Shown: piece by piece, positions 27,120-35,656 of the stretch
Numbering within the stretch: position 1 is the stretch's first letter
Layout: each line of letters opens with the position of its first letter
Notes under the pieces: model-generated
The model's database searches: none
What the model saw: the letters and a program-made list of their open reading frames with translations, nothing else
What the model was told of the DNA's origin: nothing
DNA from: Paenibacillus sp. 1_12
GTDB taxonomy: Bacteria > Bacillota > Bacilli > Paenibacillales > NBRC-103111
Reading direction: 5' to 3'
Assembly (NCBI RefSeq): GCF_900114475.1
Contig: NZ_FOTE01000002.1
Span: forward strand, 434,001-498,000
Length of the DNA stretch: 64,000 nt
Translations under genes and position numbers: made by a program

Positions 27120-27791
27120 TCAGTCAAAATCCTTATGTACCCATTCGTCTTCGGGAATCGGCAAAGGCTCGCCTGAAAAGCGCTGCTCTTCAAAAGCGTC
27201 GGCCGTATTGTGAAATCCATTACGCTCCCAGAAGCCTTCACGGTCTTCCTTCATAAATTCGATTCCTTGAACCCATTTGGCACTTTTCCAAAAATAAAGA
27301 TGTGGCACCACTAAACGCAGCGGCCATCCGTGCTTCTTCGTAAGCGGCTTGCCATCATATTTCATCGCAAGCAGAATTTGATCACCCATCAGATCCTCAA
27401 GCGGCACATTCGTTTCATAGTCATTATCCGCATGAAGCATGACATACTTCCCTTGAGGCTGTATGTTCAACAAGCTCAGAAAGTCTCGGAAACGTACCCC
27501 CTCCCATACCGTGTCCAGCTTGGTCCATCTGGTTACGCAATGAATATCGCAGACGATCTGCGTTTGCGGCAATGCAATTAAGTCCTCGTAGCTGAACTCC
27601 TTTTCCTCCGCTACCTCACCAAATACACGCAGGGTCCACTTGGACATATCGTACTCAGGGACTTCACCTTCATGTAAAATAGGGAAACGTTCCGTAACCA
27701 CTTGTCCAGCCGGAACTCTGCCCCCAAACTGCGTTTCCATTTGAGGAACCTGCATCCGTTTAATTCGATCAGCCTTGGTATCTTTATTCAT
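27120..27791 (-). CDS. YuiH-like sulfite-oxidase-family molybdopterin oxidoreductase
   Basis: 223 residues. The oxidoreductase molybdopterin-binding domain covers most of the protein: LRVFGEVAEEKEFSYEDL, then CDIHCVTRW with the likely molybdenum-ligand Cys, and TKKHGWPLRLVVPHLYFWKSAKWV near the end. It lacks a twin-arginine signal and a dimerisation domain, matching the short cytoplasmic YuiH type. Its substrate is not established. GGAG precedes ATG 27791. It is divergent from the SLH protein gene at 28016. Confidence 0.88.
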   Translation of the reverse strand: MNKDTKADRIKRMQVPQMETQFGGRVPAGQVVTERFPILHEGEVPEYDMSKWTLRVFGEVAEEKEFSYEDLIALPQTQIVCDIHCVTRWTKLDTVWEGVRFRDFLSLLNIQPQGKYVMLHADNDYETNVPLEDLMGDQILLAMKYDGKPLTKKHGWPLRLVVPHLYFWKSAKWVQGIEFMKEDREGFWERNGFHNTADAFEEQRFSGEPLPIPEDEWVHKDFD

Positions 27792-28015
27792 CTATACAAT
27801 CTCCTATCGGGGGTTTAAATAATTGAGCTCATCCCTTCAATCCTTAACCATCATATCATAGATCGTCCTACATTCGGAACCCGAGCCATTCTATTGGAAT
27901 ATCTGGCTGTTAACGTTATTTGCATTTTCCAGCAACCTTATCAACAAATGAACCGTCTTAAGAAATAACTGCCAGATCGTCAATAACTATATATGAAATG
28001 AAAGGGATGATCACA

Positions 28016-28987
28016 ATGAAGAAAATAATTACTCTAATTTCAGCCGCTTTGCTGCTAAGTACAGTATCAACGGGCTCCGTATTTGCGTTTACGGATTTGG
28101 ATGCAACTGAGAAGGAACCCATCATGATGCTTAAGGAAAAAGGGATCGTAGACGGAGTGGATAGCACTCATTTTGCCCCTCGCAGACCAATCAGCTATGC
28201 CCAAAGTGTGAGCTTACTTGTTAAAGGCCTGAACCTGAATCTCGATACGATGCGATTTATTAAAAAACCGGAGGCTTCCGATTACTTCACGAACGTGCCT
28301 AACGATGCCTGGTATGCGGAAGCCTTTATTATTGCCCATTTGAATGGACTTAACATTCCGAAGAATGTGGACCCGAGCGCTACGATTACCCGTGAGCAGT
28401 ATGCCGATCTGCTCATTCATGCTATGGACAAAAAAGGCACATTTCCTGTTATTTTGATGTATATCGGTTTTGCTGATGAAGATCAGATCGATAAAGCTTA
28501 TATAAACAGCATGCAGCTTCTGTATTTGCACAAGATTGCCAAAACTGAAGAGAAGCGTATGGCCTACCCTAAACGGGAAATGACCCGCGGCGAAGCCGCA
28601 GTCTGGGTGAGTCATACCATCCAGTTTCTTAAAGCTCACTCTGTTAACCTGACGAATCCGCAGCAAGATGAAGTTACCGTAGCTGTGGATTCGATTAACG
28701 CAGATTTGAACAAAATAACGCTGTCACGCGGCATCACACCCAATCCGGGCTACGGTATCAAGATAGAGGGCATCCGGTTTCAGACCGATGGTACTGCGCA
28801 GATCCAATACAGCCTGACCGAGCCTCAGCCGGGAATGATGTACCCGCAGGTCGTTACGGAGTCGAAGGCAGAAACCTTCTTATCCTCCAAGTACAAACCG
28901 ATTGCAGTTAATGTAACCGGGGCTGCAGCGGAATCCAGTGTCTCTTCGAGTCCAAATCCATCCATAATTGTGCCTACAGAACAATAG
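28016..28987 (+). CDS. S-layer-homology protein with PrcB-C-like C-terminal domain
   Basis: 323 residues from ATG 28016 (eight bases after AAAGGGATG; the earlier ATG 27998 lies before that site). Signal peptide MKKIITLISAALLLSTVSTG to about residue 25. Three SLH-like repeats follow (about 25-65, 85-135 and 145-200), with FTDLDATEKEPIMMLKEKGI and NVPNDAWYAEAFIIAHLNGL. The C-terminal part (about 215-300; GYGIKIEGIRF, then PQPGMMYPQVVTESKAE) resembles the PrcB-C domain. SLH repeats usually bind pyruvylated wall polymers (known), so a wall-attached protein is likely. Confidence 0.85.
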   Translation: MKKIITLISAALLLSTVSTGSVFAFTDLDATEKEPIMMLKEKGIVDGVDSTHFAPRRPISYAQSVSLLVKGLNLNLDTMRFIKKPEASDYFTNVPNDAWYAEAFIIAHLNGLNIPKNVDPSATITREQYADLLIHAMDKKGTFPVILMYIGFADEDQIDKAYINSMQLLYLHKIAKTEEKRMAYPKREMTRGEAAVWVSHTIQFLKAHSVNLTNPQQDEVTVAVDSINADLNKITLSRGITPNPGYGIKIEGIRFQTDGTAQIQYSLTEPQPGMMYPQVVTESKAETFLSSKYKPIAVNVTGAAAESSVSSSPNPSIIVPTEQ

Positions 28988-29042
28988 TCACAGCCCTTCA
29001 CCGATAGCTAATTATAAATGGCAGCGAACCAAATAAAAAAAC

Positions 29043-29081
29043 AAAAAGAAGTCAACTCAGATAACGAGTTGGCTTCTTTTT
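29043..29081 (+). terminator. Terminator after the SLH gene
   Basis: AAAAAGAAGTCAACTC (29043-29058) pairs with GAGTTGGCTTCTTTTT (29066-29081) with one G-U pair; it works in either direction. Confidence 0.85.
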
Positions 29082-29140
29082 GTGAAAGCATATCCTGAAT
29101 AAGCTGCTTTGAAAGCTTCTGATACGAATTATTTCTGCTC

Positions 29141-29341
29141 TATATAAGATGAACCAAACATCCGGACAGCAGGGAGGCGCTGCGAAAGCAGACCCTTCTT
29201 CCAATCGCTGTTGCGGCCAGATTCTTTGTATTCTTGGCCCTATAGGGGTAAGAATCCGTCTGCAAAAGCGAACACTTCGTTTCTCCAGAAAGGACCACTT
29301 TCTCCACTTGGACTGTATGTTTCTTTGGTTCATCTAATATA
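29141..29341. mobile_element. MITE-like 201-bp palindromic repeat, copy 1
   Basis: The ends are TATATAAGATGAACCAAA and, inverted, TTTGGTTCATCTAATATA: 18-base terminal inverted repeats with one mismatch. A second copy lies at 49196-49396, the same length without gaps and with about 16 differences by eye (roughly 92 percent identity). Internal segments also pair, so single-stranded forms should fold into one long hairpin. There is no transposase. The 62-codon frame inside is cut short in copy 2 and is not a gene. Confidence 0.8.
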
Positions 29342-29353
29342 GTTCCTTCTGTC

Positions 29354-30313
29354 TTAGGACAGTATTCTAATCGGAGAACCGGACAAAAACGCTTTTATAT
29401 TTTCCACAGTGTCCTGATAAAAGGTTTGGTAATTGGCTTGGGACACATACCCGAGATGTGGTGTGGTTAGTACATTGGTAAGACGACGAATGACATCATC
29501 TTTCGGCAAAGGCTCTACCTCGAATACATCCAGACCCGCTCCTGCTATCCGTTTGTTCTGAAGAGCTTCGACAAGAGCTGCTTGATCCACTATCGGTGCG
29601 CGCGAAGTATTAATCAGATACGACGTCGGGCGCATTAGCTTGAGCTCCTTGGCTCCAAGCAGCCCTCTCGTCCGTTCGCTTAGCACAAGATGAATCGAGA
29701 CGATATCACTGTTTTTCAGCAGCTCCTCTTTGGAGGCAGCAAAACCTACCCCTACTTCATCAGCACGCTCTTTGGTTAAATTCTGGCTCCATGCAGTCAC
29801 ATCCATCCCAAAGGCCTGACCAATTCGAGCTACCCGACTGCCCAGTTTGCCAAGACCCAGCAGTCCCAGCTTTTTCCCTTGGAGATCCATTCCAATCGTA
29901 CTCTGCCAAGCACCATTCGTCTGAATCGCATTGTGCTCCTGCACAATATTGCGGGCAAGCCCCAGAATTAACGCCCAAGTAAGCTCTGTGGTAGGATCGC
30001 CGCTGCTAGAAGTGCCGCAAACGACAACACCATGAGACACAGCAGCTGCCAGATCTATGGAAGCATTGCGCATACCTGTCGTGATAAGCAGCTTCAAGCG
30101 AGGTAAACGCGCGAATAACGGCGCCTTAAATGGAGTACGTTCACGCATAGCTACAATGATGTCATAATCTTGGATCGCAGCGACCAATTCATCCTCTTGA
30201 TCAAAATGCTGTTGAAAAACTTGGACTTCTACCTTATCCGAAATCGTCGACCAATCCGCAATATGCATGGCAACATTCTGATAATCATCAAGAATCGCGC
30301 ATCGAAGTTTCAT
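29354..30313 (-). CDS. D-2-hydroxyacid dehydrogenase family protein
   Basis: 319 residues. The NAD-binding Rossmann motif is LGLLGLGKLGSRVARIGQAF (about 145-165). The catalytic residues of the family are visible: Arg in NTSRAPIVD, Glu in VFEVEPLP and His in TTPHLGY. It should reduce a 2-keto acid to a D-2-hydroxy acid, or the reverse, with NAD(P)H. GGGAGG precedes ATG 30313. It ends 13 bases from the repeat element. Confidence 0.93.
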   Translation of the reverse strand: MKLRCAILDDYQNVAMHIADWSTISDKVEVQVFQQHFDQEDELVAAIQDYDIIVAMRERTPFKAPLFARLPRLKLLITTGMRNASIDLAAAVSHGVVVCGTSSSGDPTTELTWALILGLARNIVQEHNAIQTNGAWQSTIGMDLQGKKLGLLGLGKLGSRVARIGQAFGMDVTAWSQNLTKERADEVGVGFAASKEELLKNSDIVSIHLVLSERTRGLLGAKELKLMRPTSYLINTSRAPIVDQAALVEALQNKRIAGAGLDVFEVEPLPKDDVIRRLTNVLTTPHLGYVSQANYQTFYQDTVENIKAFLSGSPIRILS

Positions 30314-30370
30314 GATTACCTCCCGAGAGTTAATGAAGAAAATGAGTTACACCTAATTATAAGCTAATCA

Positions 30371-31090
30371 TCAGCCTTCAGCTAGCTTCAAGATATCCTT
30401 AACCTCCAAAACGGATCGCTCATAGTCTGTATTCACCGTATGAATCATGGCTATCCCGAGTTCCCTCAACGTGATTAGATGATTGGGGAACAGGCGCTTA
30501 AGAGGAGGATACAACCACGACAGCCAGGAATAAGAAGGATGCGCATTCTTGAGGCCCTTGGTCGGATGTATATAGCCTGGTCGGAACATGTAAGCTTTTT
30601 TAAACGGCAGCTGCAGCAGATGATTTTCCGTTTTACCTTTCACTCTGGCCCACATACTTCTTCCTTGCTCTGAGCTGTCAGTCCCCGTTCCAGTTACATA
30701 GCAAAAGGTCATATCGGGATTCAGTCGGGAAAGCATTTCCGCCACATGCATCGTAAGTTGATACGTCACTCGCTCGTAATCTGCTTCTTTCATTCCAACT
30801 GAGGAAACACCCAGACAAAAAAAGCAGGCATTATAGTTTTGTAATTGGGCCTCGACAGGCGTCAGGTCATAAAAATCATGATGCACGATTTCTGTTAGCT
30901 TAGGATGAGTTAAGCCACATGGCTTCCGATTTATAACTAATACCTGCTCGACATCCGGATGCAAAAGGCATTCATGAAGTACACCTTCCCCCACCATGCC
31001 GGTAACCCCCGTAATAATAACCCGTATTTTCTGTTTCGGTTTATACACTTGAGATGGTTTGTTGTGTAACGTGCTGACGTTCGATGGCAT
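30371..31090 (-). CDS. NAD(P)-binding protein, extended SDR/YbjT-like
   Basis: 239 residues from ATG 31090, seven bases after an AGGA; ATG 31135 is a weaker alternative. The Rossmann motif VIITGVTGMVGEGVLHECL lies at about residues 22-40. It is followed by VLVINRKP and by CFFCLGVSS in place of the usual active-site stretch. Related proteins are annotated as NAD(P)H-binding or epimerase-like without a known substrate. It stands alone between the D-2-hydroxyacid dehydrogenase and SDR genes on the same strand. Confidence 0.82.
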   Translation of the reverse strand: MPSNVSTLHNKPSQVYKPKQKIRVIITGVTGMVGEGVLHECLLHPDVEQVLVINRKPCGLTHPKLTEIVHHDFYDLTPVEAQLQNYNACFFCLGVSSVGMKEADYERVTYQLTMHVAEMLSRLNPDMTFCYVTGTGTDSSEQGRSMWARVKGKTENHLLQLPFKKAYMFRPGYIHPTKGLKNAHPSYSWLSWLYPPLKRLFPNHLITLRELGIAMIHTVNTDYERSVLEVKDILKLAEG

Positions 31091-31235
31091 ATGACAATCC
31101 TGCTTTCTACAGACTTTAATGGATATTGAGATCATGGTCGTTCATCTCTGATAGATCTCGATAAAGGTTTACATATAATATACCAGAATATAAAGGTTGT
31201 GTTTCCCACTTACAGGCTTCGAGGAAAAGCTTTTC

Positions 31236-32099
31236 TTATAGGAGATCCTTAAGTGCTTCATTTAAAGAAGAATCGGCATAATCTGTAGAAATACTAAGCT
31301 GCTCCCATCTCTCCGTCTCGGCGAGCTTGCCCTGATCAATCATTTTTGCCAAATATACGGCATCACTGCCCAGCAGAAGCCTAAGTGGCGGATTCTCCTC
31401 ATTTACGATAGTAATGATCGCCTGAGCTCCTTTGGCCGGATCTCCTTGCTCTGTACCCGTTTTCACGCGAATATATTCCTGTAATTTACCTACGGTGTCC
31501 AAATAGTCCTCGCCGGCTTCAACATGGCTCATCGAGGAGCCTGCCCAGTCCGTACGGAAGCCACCCGGTTCGATGAGCGTCACTTTTATCCCAAGTGGAG
31601 TCACTTCTTTATACAGAACCTCCGAAAATCCCTCAACTGCCCACTTCGCCGCCTGATAGGCACCAAGCCCCGGAGAGCCTCCGCGTCCGCCGATAGAGGA
31701 AATCTGTACGATATGCCCCGATTTTTGCTTTCGCAGAACAGGCAATGCGGCTTTTGTTACGTTAATAACTCCCCATAGGTTAGTATCAATCTGGGCGTGA
31801 AAGTCTTCCAGAGAAGTTTCCTCGATCGAAGACATATTGCCATACCCAGCATTGTTAACCAACACATCAAGCCTTCCAAATGCATCAATCGCAGCTTGTA
31901 TAGCTGCTTCAGCTTGCTCTGGGCTAGTAACATCCAGAGTTACAGCACGAACCTGGTCACCATAACGCTCCACAAGATCGGCTAGCTGCTCGGTCCTCCG
32001 GGCTGTTGCTATCAATTGATCTCCATGCGCCAAAACGGCTTCGGCAATACTGCGTCCAAGTCCACGAGAGCTTCCTGTAATCAACCATACTTTCGACAT
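31236..32099 (-). CDS. Short-chain dehydrogenase/reductase
   Basis: 287 residues from ATG 32099, nine bases after AGGA. Classical SDR features: TGSSRGLGRSIA (cofactor), NNAGYG, catalytic Ser in QISSIGG and the YQAAK Tyr-Lys pair. The substrate is unknown. It is preceded by a copy of the TetR operator (32141-32154), so the TetR protein encoded just upstream is its likely repressor. Confidence 0.92.
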   Translation of the reverse strand: MSKVWLITGSSRGLGRSIAEAVLAHGDQLIATARRTEQLADLVERYGDQVRAVTLDVTSPEQAEAAIQAAIDAFGRLDVLVNNAGYGNMSSIEETSLEDFHAQIDTNLWGVINVTKAALPVLRKQKSGHIVQISSIGGRGGSPGLGAYQAAKWAVEGFSEVLYKEVTPLGIKVTLIEPGGFRTDWAGSSMSHVEAGEDYLDTVGKLQEYIRVKTGTEQGDPAKGAQAIITIVNEENPPLRLLLGSDAVYLAKMIDQGKLAETERWEQLSISTDYADSSLNEALKDLL

Positions 32100-32140
32100 A
32101 TGAATCATTCCTACTTTCGTTAGGGGATTAGTTTTAAATA

Positions 32141-32154
32141 AACGATCATTCGTT
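32141..32154. promoter_or_regulatory. TetR operator upstream of the SDR gene
   Basis: AACGATCATTCGTT has perfect five-base arms around TCAT. The same core, with flanking AAATAA, recurs in the promoter of the tetR gene (32762-32783). It overlaps the position expected for the SDR promoter. Confidence 0.68.
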
Positions 32155-32180
32155 CTTTTATATATAAAAAAAAGAAATAA

Positions 32181-32753
32181 CTACGCTTGGATGGCGTCCC
32201 AACTCATTTGAGTTATTTCTTTGAGTTTTTCCTGATTGAATACCAAGGTACCTTTAAAATGCTCTTTAGCCAATTGTGTGACAGGGTAGTAACAATAAAT
32301 GAGCAGCAGATGGGCATCCACCTTCTTTAGGATATGCTGCTCCTGACCTCTTTCAACAAAATCAAGAATAGGCTTAAAGTACCCGATGCTCTCATCCAGA
32401 CATAATCTTTCAATAAAGGGAGAGTTCGTGAACTGCTCCAAAAACAGAAAATAATCTTTATTATCAAGAACGAAGTCCTTCAGGTTGCTCATAAACAACT
32501 CAAATCCTGCTTGAATCGGGGTCATTTCGTTAATTCCATCGAGCATTTTCAAGCTCATTTTCTCTTTAACGTTCAGATACAGCTTTTTCAGCATATCCTC
32601 CTTATTTTCAAAATATACGTAAATCGTTGATGGTGATACATTCGCTCGTTTGGCGATCTTGGACATCGATATGTCTGAAAAACCAATTTCGTTCAGAAGC
32701 TGAATGGTTGCCTGAAAAATCGCTTCGTTTTTATTATCATCTTTATGTCTCAT
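32181..32753 (-). CDS. TetR/AcrR-family repressor
   Basis: 190 residues if started at ATG 32753. Its N-terminal helix-turn-helix is ISMSKIAKRANVSPSTIYVYFENKEDMLKKLY (about 25-57). The all-helical remainder is the ligand-binding and dimer domain. The alternative ATG 32774 lies inside the operator and upstream of the -10 box, so it cannot be in the transcript. With the -10 box ending six bases before ATG 32753, the mRNA would be leaderless. It probably represses itself and the SDR gene downstream and is released by an unknown small hydrophobic compound (family knowledge plus inference). Confidence 0.92.
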   Translation of the reverse strand: MRHKDDNKNEAIFQATIQLLNEIGFSDISMSKIAKRANVSPSTIYVYFENKEDMLKKLYLNVKEKMSLKMLDGINEMTPIQAGFELFMSNLKDFVLDNKDYFLFLEQFTNSPFIERLCLDESIGYFKPILDFVERGQEQHILKKVDAHLLLIYCYYPVTQLAKEHFKGTLVFNQEKLKEITQMSWDAIQA

Positions 32754-32759
32754 GTCTGT

Positions 32760-32788
32760 ATAATAAACGATCATTCGATTATTGTCAA
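32760..32788 (-). promoter_or_regulatory. tetR promoter with embedded operator
   Basis: On the minus strand TTGACA (32783-32788), a 17-base spacer and TATTAT (32760-32765) form a near-consensus promoter. The spacer holds CGAATGATCG, the same operator core as upstream of the SDR gene; the whole palindrome spans 32762-32783. Repressor bound here would block RNA polymerase directly. Confidence 0.75.
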
Positions 32789-32881
32789 ACGATAAACAGC
32801 CCGATCATCGGTTCGTATCCCGACTCCCGTGGCTGTTATTTAACACCTAACTACCTGCGACGGTTTGCTTACATCAATATC

Positions 32882-34123
32882 CTAGTACCAGCTCGTAAAA
32901 ACAGAAGATGTGCCATAGGCAAGCGGGACAGCCGCTCCCAGCATCAACAGCGGTCCCCACCAGGTAAACATGGAAATCCCCGCAAATAAGCTGATGAGCA
33001 GCAGCGCCGGCAGCACCAGAATCGGGGTCACTGCTTGAAGTGCTTGATGTTTGTTCGCATCCTGTATGTCAAACAGCTTCAGAAATGAAGCATTCAGCTC
33101 CTCTTTGCAGAATCGCTTTCTCCAGTAGGCCAACATACAAGCAGCCACGATCCAGATCACAATCTTGAGTGTTCCCGGTAAAAAAAACAAGGCGGCACCC
33201 ATCACAACCGCGAACTGTATGGTAAATCTCCACTGCGTACCGCTGCGAAAATACGATTTGGCCAAAAAATCGGACAATCCGCTGGCAGCGCCTGCACCAC
33301 GGAACAATCGTTGTGATCTTCCAAACAATATCGGATACTTGCGGGTCGGTCTGATCCTTCGCTTCACTACCCGGATCAGCATCAGCGATACAATCCTCAT
33401 TCTTGAATCGCTCTCTCTGGCAATATCAGCAAAAAATGCGCCTTTTTGTGCAAGCCTTACTCGGCTCAGAAACACAAACAGCACCAATAGCACCAGCATC
33501 CCGATCCAGCTGTACATAGGCAAATCGCTTACATGCGCGACAATACCCTCATATAAAAAGAATGCTCCTATGAACAATACAATTCGCAATAACCAAAGAA
33601 CGATCCCGTACAGATGAAGCGCAAGCAGTTGACGGGCCAGTCCAAGAGTAATTTTTAACAGATAGGTCAGAACAAACAGGTTCGCAATTGCCGCAACCGT
33701 AAAGGAGAAGTTCTGGTATAACAAAGGAAGCAGCAAAGCAACCAGCAATAAAGTAGTCACACCTTGCAGAACCAAGGAATATCTGAAGCCAAGAACCATC
33801 AGATGACGGAACCAGCTTTGATTTTGCCTTAGAAAGAGCTGATCTCCCTCCTCAACAAAATAACGAATCGTTCCTAACCAGGCAAATACATAAAATACCG
33901 CAGCAACCATCGGTAACGTAAACAAATCAAACCAAGTTGGAGGCGTGTGCAGCCAAGCCCAATAATGATATCCTGCCACAAGCATCAAAGGAATCACAAC
34001 ATACAACACTACCATCCAGTCCACGGCAAGCCGCAGCGCCTTATATTGATAGCTCCAATCGGACCCTACTCTTCGAACAAAAAGTCGCCAGCTGCTCGTC
34101 AATGTGCCGCGCCCCCCCATCAT
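32882..34123 (-). CDS. ecsB: ABC transporter permease, EcsB type
   Basis: 413 residues from ATG 34123, which overlaps the stop of the ATPase gene (ATGA). It has about eight hydrophobic segments, strongly basic loops and a size close to EcsB of Bacillus. A run of seven G (34112-34118) follows the start codons. A TTG at 34102 just after it is a possible alternative start, with the G run as its ribosome binding site. EcsAB affects secretion and intramembrane proteolysis in Bacillus (known); here ecsC does not follow. Confidence 0.82.
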   Translation of the reverse strand: MMGGRGTLTSSWRLFVRRVGSDWSYQYKALRLAVDWMVVLYVVIPLMLVAGYHYWAWLHTPPTWFDLFTLPMVAAVFYVFAWLGTIRYFVEEGDQLFLRQNQSWFRHLMVLGFRYSLVLQGVTTLLLVALLLPLLYQNFSFTVAAIANLFVLTYLLKITLGLARQLLALHLYGIVLWLLRIVLFIGAFFLYEGIVAHVSDLPMYSWIGMLVLLVLFVFLSRVRLAQKGAFFADIARESDSRMRIVSLMLIRVVKRRIRPTRKYPILFGRSQRLFRGAGAASGLSDFLAKSYFRSGTQWRFTIQFAVVMGAALFFLPGTLKIVIWIVAACMLAYWRKRFCKEELNASFLKLFDIQDANKHQALQAVTPILVLPALLLISLFAGISMFTWWGPLLMLGAAVPLAYGTSSVFTSWY

Positions 34124-34833
34124 AGCAAGGAGTGAAAGCAATCGAATAAGGGCGCATCCGGCAATCCGGATTGCCGCTGAATATCCTGCAGCGTTCCGTT
34201 AGCCACTAGTCTGCCACCCGATAAAAGCACAAATGAAGTACAAATCCGTTCAGCCGTGTCCAGCACATGCGTGCTCATCAGGATGCCAGCTCCGCGCTGT
34301 CGTTCGTCATCCAGCATGCCGAGGAAATCCTTGATTGCCTTTGGATCCAATCCAATAAAAGGCTCGTCCACTATGTAGACATCCGGCTTGTTCAGGAAGC
34401 CAAGGATGAGCATGATTTTTTGCTGCATGCCTTTGGAGAATTTGCCTGGCAGGTGATGCTTTTCATCCAACAGCCTGAAGCGGCGCAGCAAATCATCCGC
34501 TCTTTCCAGAAATACGTCACGATCCAGCTCATATACAGCGGCTGCAAACTCCATATGCTCCCAGAGTGTGAGCTCGTCATATAGTATGGGATGCTCGGGT
34601 ATATAGGCATAGCTTTTCTTTTCACCCATAAAGGTGATTTCTCCTTTAAAATCCTTGAGCAGGCCCAGGATACTCTTTATCGTCGTACTTTTGCCTGCTC
34701 CGTTTGGACCTAACAGACCGACAAGCTCACCTTGCCGCACATCAAATTGAATTTGCTTGATCACGTCGGATTGACCTTCGTAGCCTGCCTGCTCAATATG
34801 CACTTTCAACACTGCTAATCGTTCTACGACCAC
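34120..34833 (-). CDS. ecsA: ABC transporter ATPase, EcsA type
   Basis: 237 residues. Walker A is GPNGAGKST (about 41-49), the signature is FSKGMQQKIML, Walker B is VYIVDEPFIGLD and the H-loop is STHV. The start is GTG 34833, with GGAAGGG somewhat far upstream. It is paired with the permease gene by an ATGA overlap. Confidence 0.88.
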   Translation of the reverse strand: MVVERLAVLKVHIEQAGYEGQSDVIKQIQFDVRQGELVGLLGPNGAGKSTTIKSILGLLKDFKGEITFMGEKKSYAYIPEHPILYDELTLWEHMEFAAAVYELDRDVFLERADDLLRRFRLLDEKHHLPGKFSKGMQQKIMLILGFLNKPDVYIVDEPFIGLDPKAIKDFLGMLDDERQRGAGILMSTHVLDTAERICTSFVLLSGGRLVANGTLQDIQRQSGLPDAPLFDCFHSLL

Positions 34834-34987
34834 TTGCTTTCACTGTCCCTTCCTGCATCTTCTAAAATTATAATGCACATTTCCAAATAAATCATCTTTT
34901 GCAATAGTAATGAAGATAAATTACTTAGAACTTACGGAAGACAACGAAATCTATTACCGAAAAAATTTCGTTTTCAACTCAAAAGTG

Positions 34988-35479
34988 TCAGACGATTTGC
35001 GTGATAACAAGATTTGCTGAAACAGGCGTTGCTCCTCCTGCGAGTGGAGTGATAGTAAGTGCCGTGGTATTGACGGCTGGATTTCGTACCGTAATCAGTG
35101 AATTAATGACTGTCACTTGCACAAGAGCCATGCCTACAATCTGAGAAGTACCTGTTGCTCGCCCGACCACCGTATACGCTAGTTCAGTACCATTGAGAGT
35201 TAACACGAGCTGGCCGGCTTCGGTCACGCTCACCTGAAACATGACCTGATAAGTGCCGATCGCGGACAAGTTAAAAGTACTGGTTCCAGTCCGGGCAATA
35301 GCAGTTCCACTCGTCGGTCCATCTTGTGGAAAACTTACGTCCGCACCAGGAACAACGGTTGCTGCATTATCAGGAGGCATCAATGCTTAAAAATCGGCAA
35401 TGCTTAATACTTTCAGATCTGTAGCTGCACGGCAGCACGAAAAATGGGAGTCGCTTACATATACTCTCTGAGACATCAT
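34988..35479 (-). pseudogene. BclA C-terminal-domain-like gene split by an in-frame stop
   Basis: An AAAGG site precedes ATG 35479, which reads 30 codons (MMSQRVYVSDSHFSCCRAAT...) to TAA at 35387-35389. The same frame continues past the stop as ALMPPDNAATVVPGADVSFP and runs 130 more codons to 34988, with no ribosome binding site of its own. The second part has the beta-rich pattern of the BclA C-terminal (TNF-like) domain: TGTSTFNLSAIGTYQVMFQV and a final PVSANLVITQIV. No collagen-like repeats are present. The simplest reading is one gene of about 161 codons with a nonsense mutation. Two coupled small genes, the second starting at TTG 35383, is the alternative. Confidence 0.6.
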
Positions 35480-35603
35480 GATCACAACCTTTACGTTTTA
35501 TTCTATATAGTTATAAAATGCAGTTTAAGATTATCGGAGACATGCATTAGTACTTGGATATTGGCATATTTTTCTTCAGAAATGTCGTATCTCTAAACAC
35601 GCT

Positions 35604-35634
35604 GAACAACCCTTGATTAAATCAAGGGTTGTTC
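35604..35634. terminator. Strong hairpin between the cbi operon and the BclA-like gene
   Basis: GAACAACCCTTGAT and ATCAAGGGTTGTTC form a perfect 14-base stem with a three-base loop. Neither strand has a good T run after it, so it is a terminator-like hairpin 23 bases after the cbiO stop rather than a textbook terminator. Confidence 0.55.
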
Positions 35635-35656
35635 ATTGAAAATTCAATAGTGGATA

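Noticed and set aside
29149-29337. 62-codon open frame beginning inside the repeat
   Set aside because: The matching frame in copy 2 is shortened by a stop near 49326 and the sequence follows the palindrome rather than coding constraint; there is no ribosome binding site.
34930-34980. AACGAAAT/ATTTCGTT hairpin as terminator of the BclA-like gene
   Set aside because: Stem of eight AT-rich pairs with a 14-base loop and no T run on the minus strand; too weak to list.
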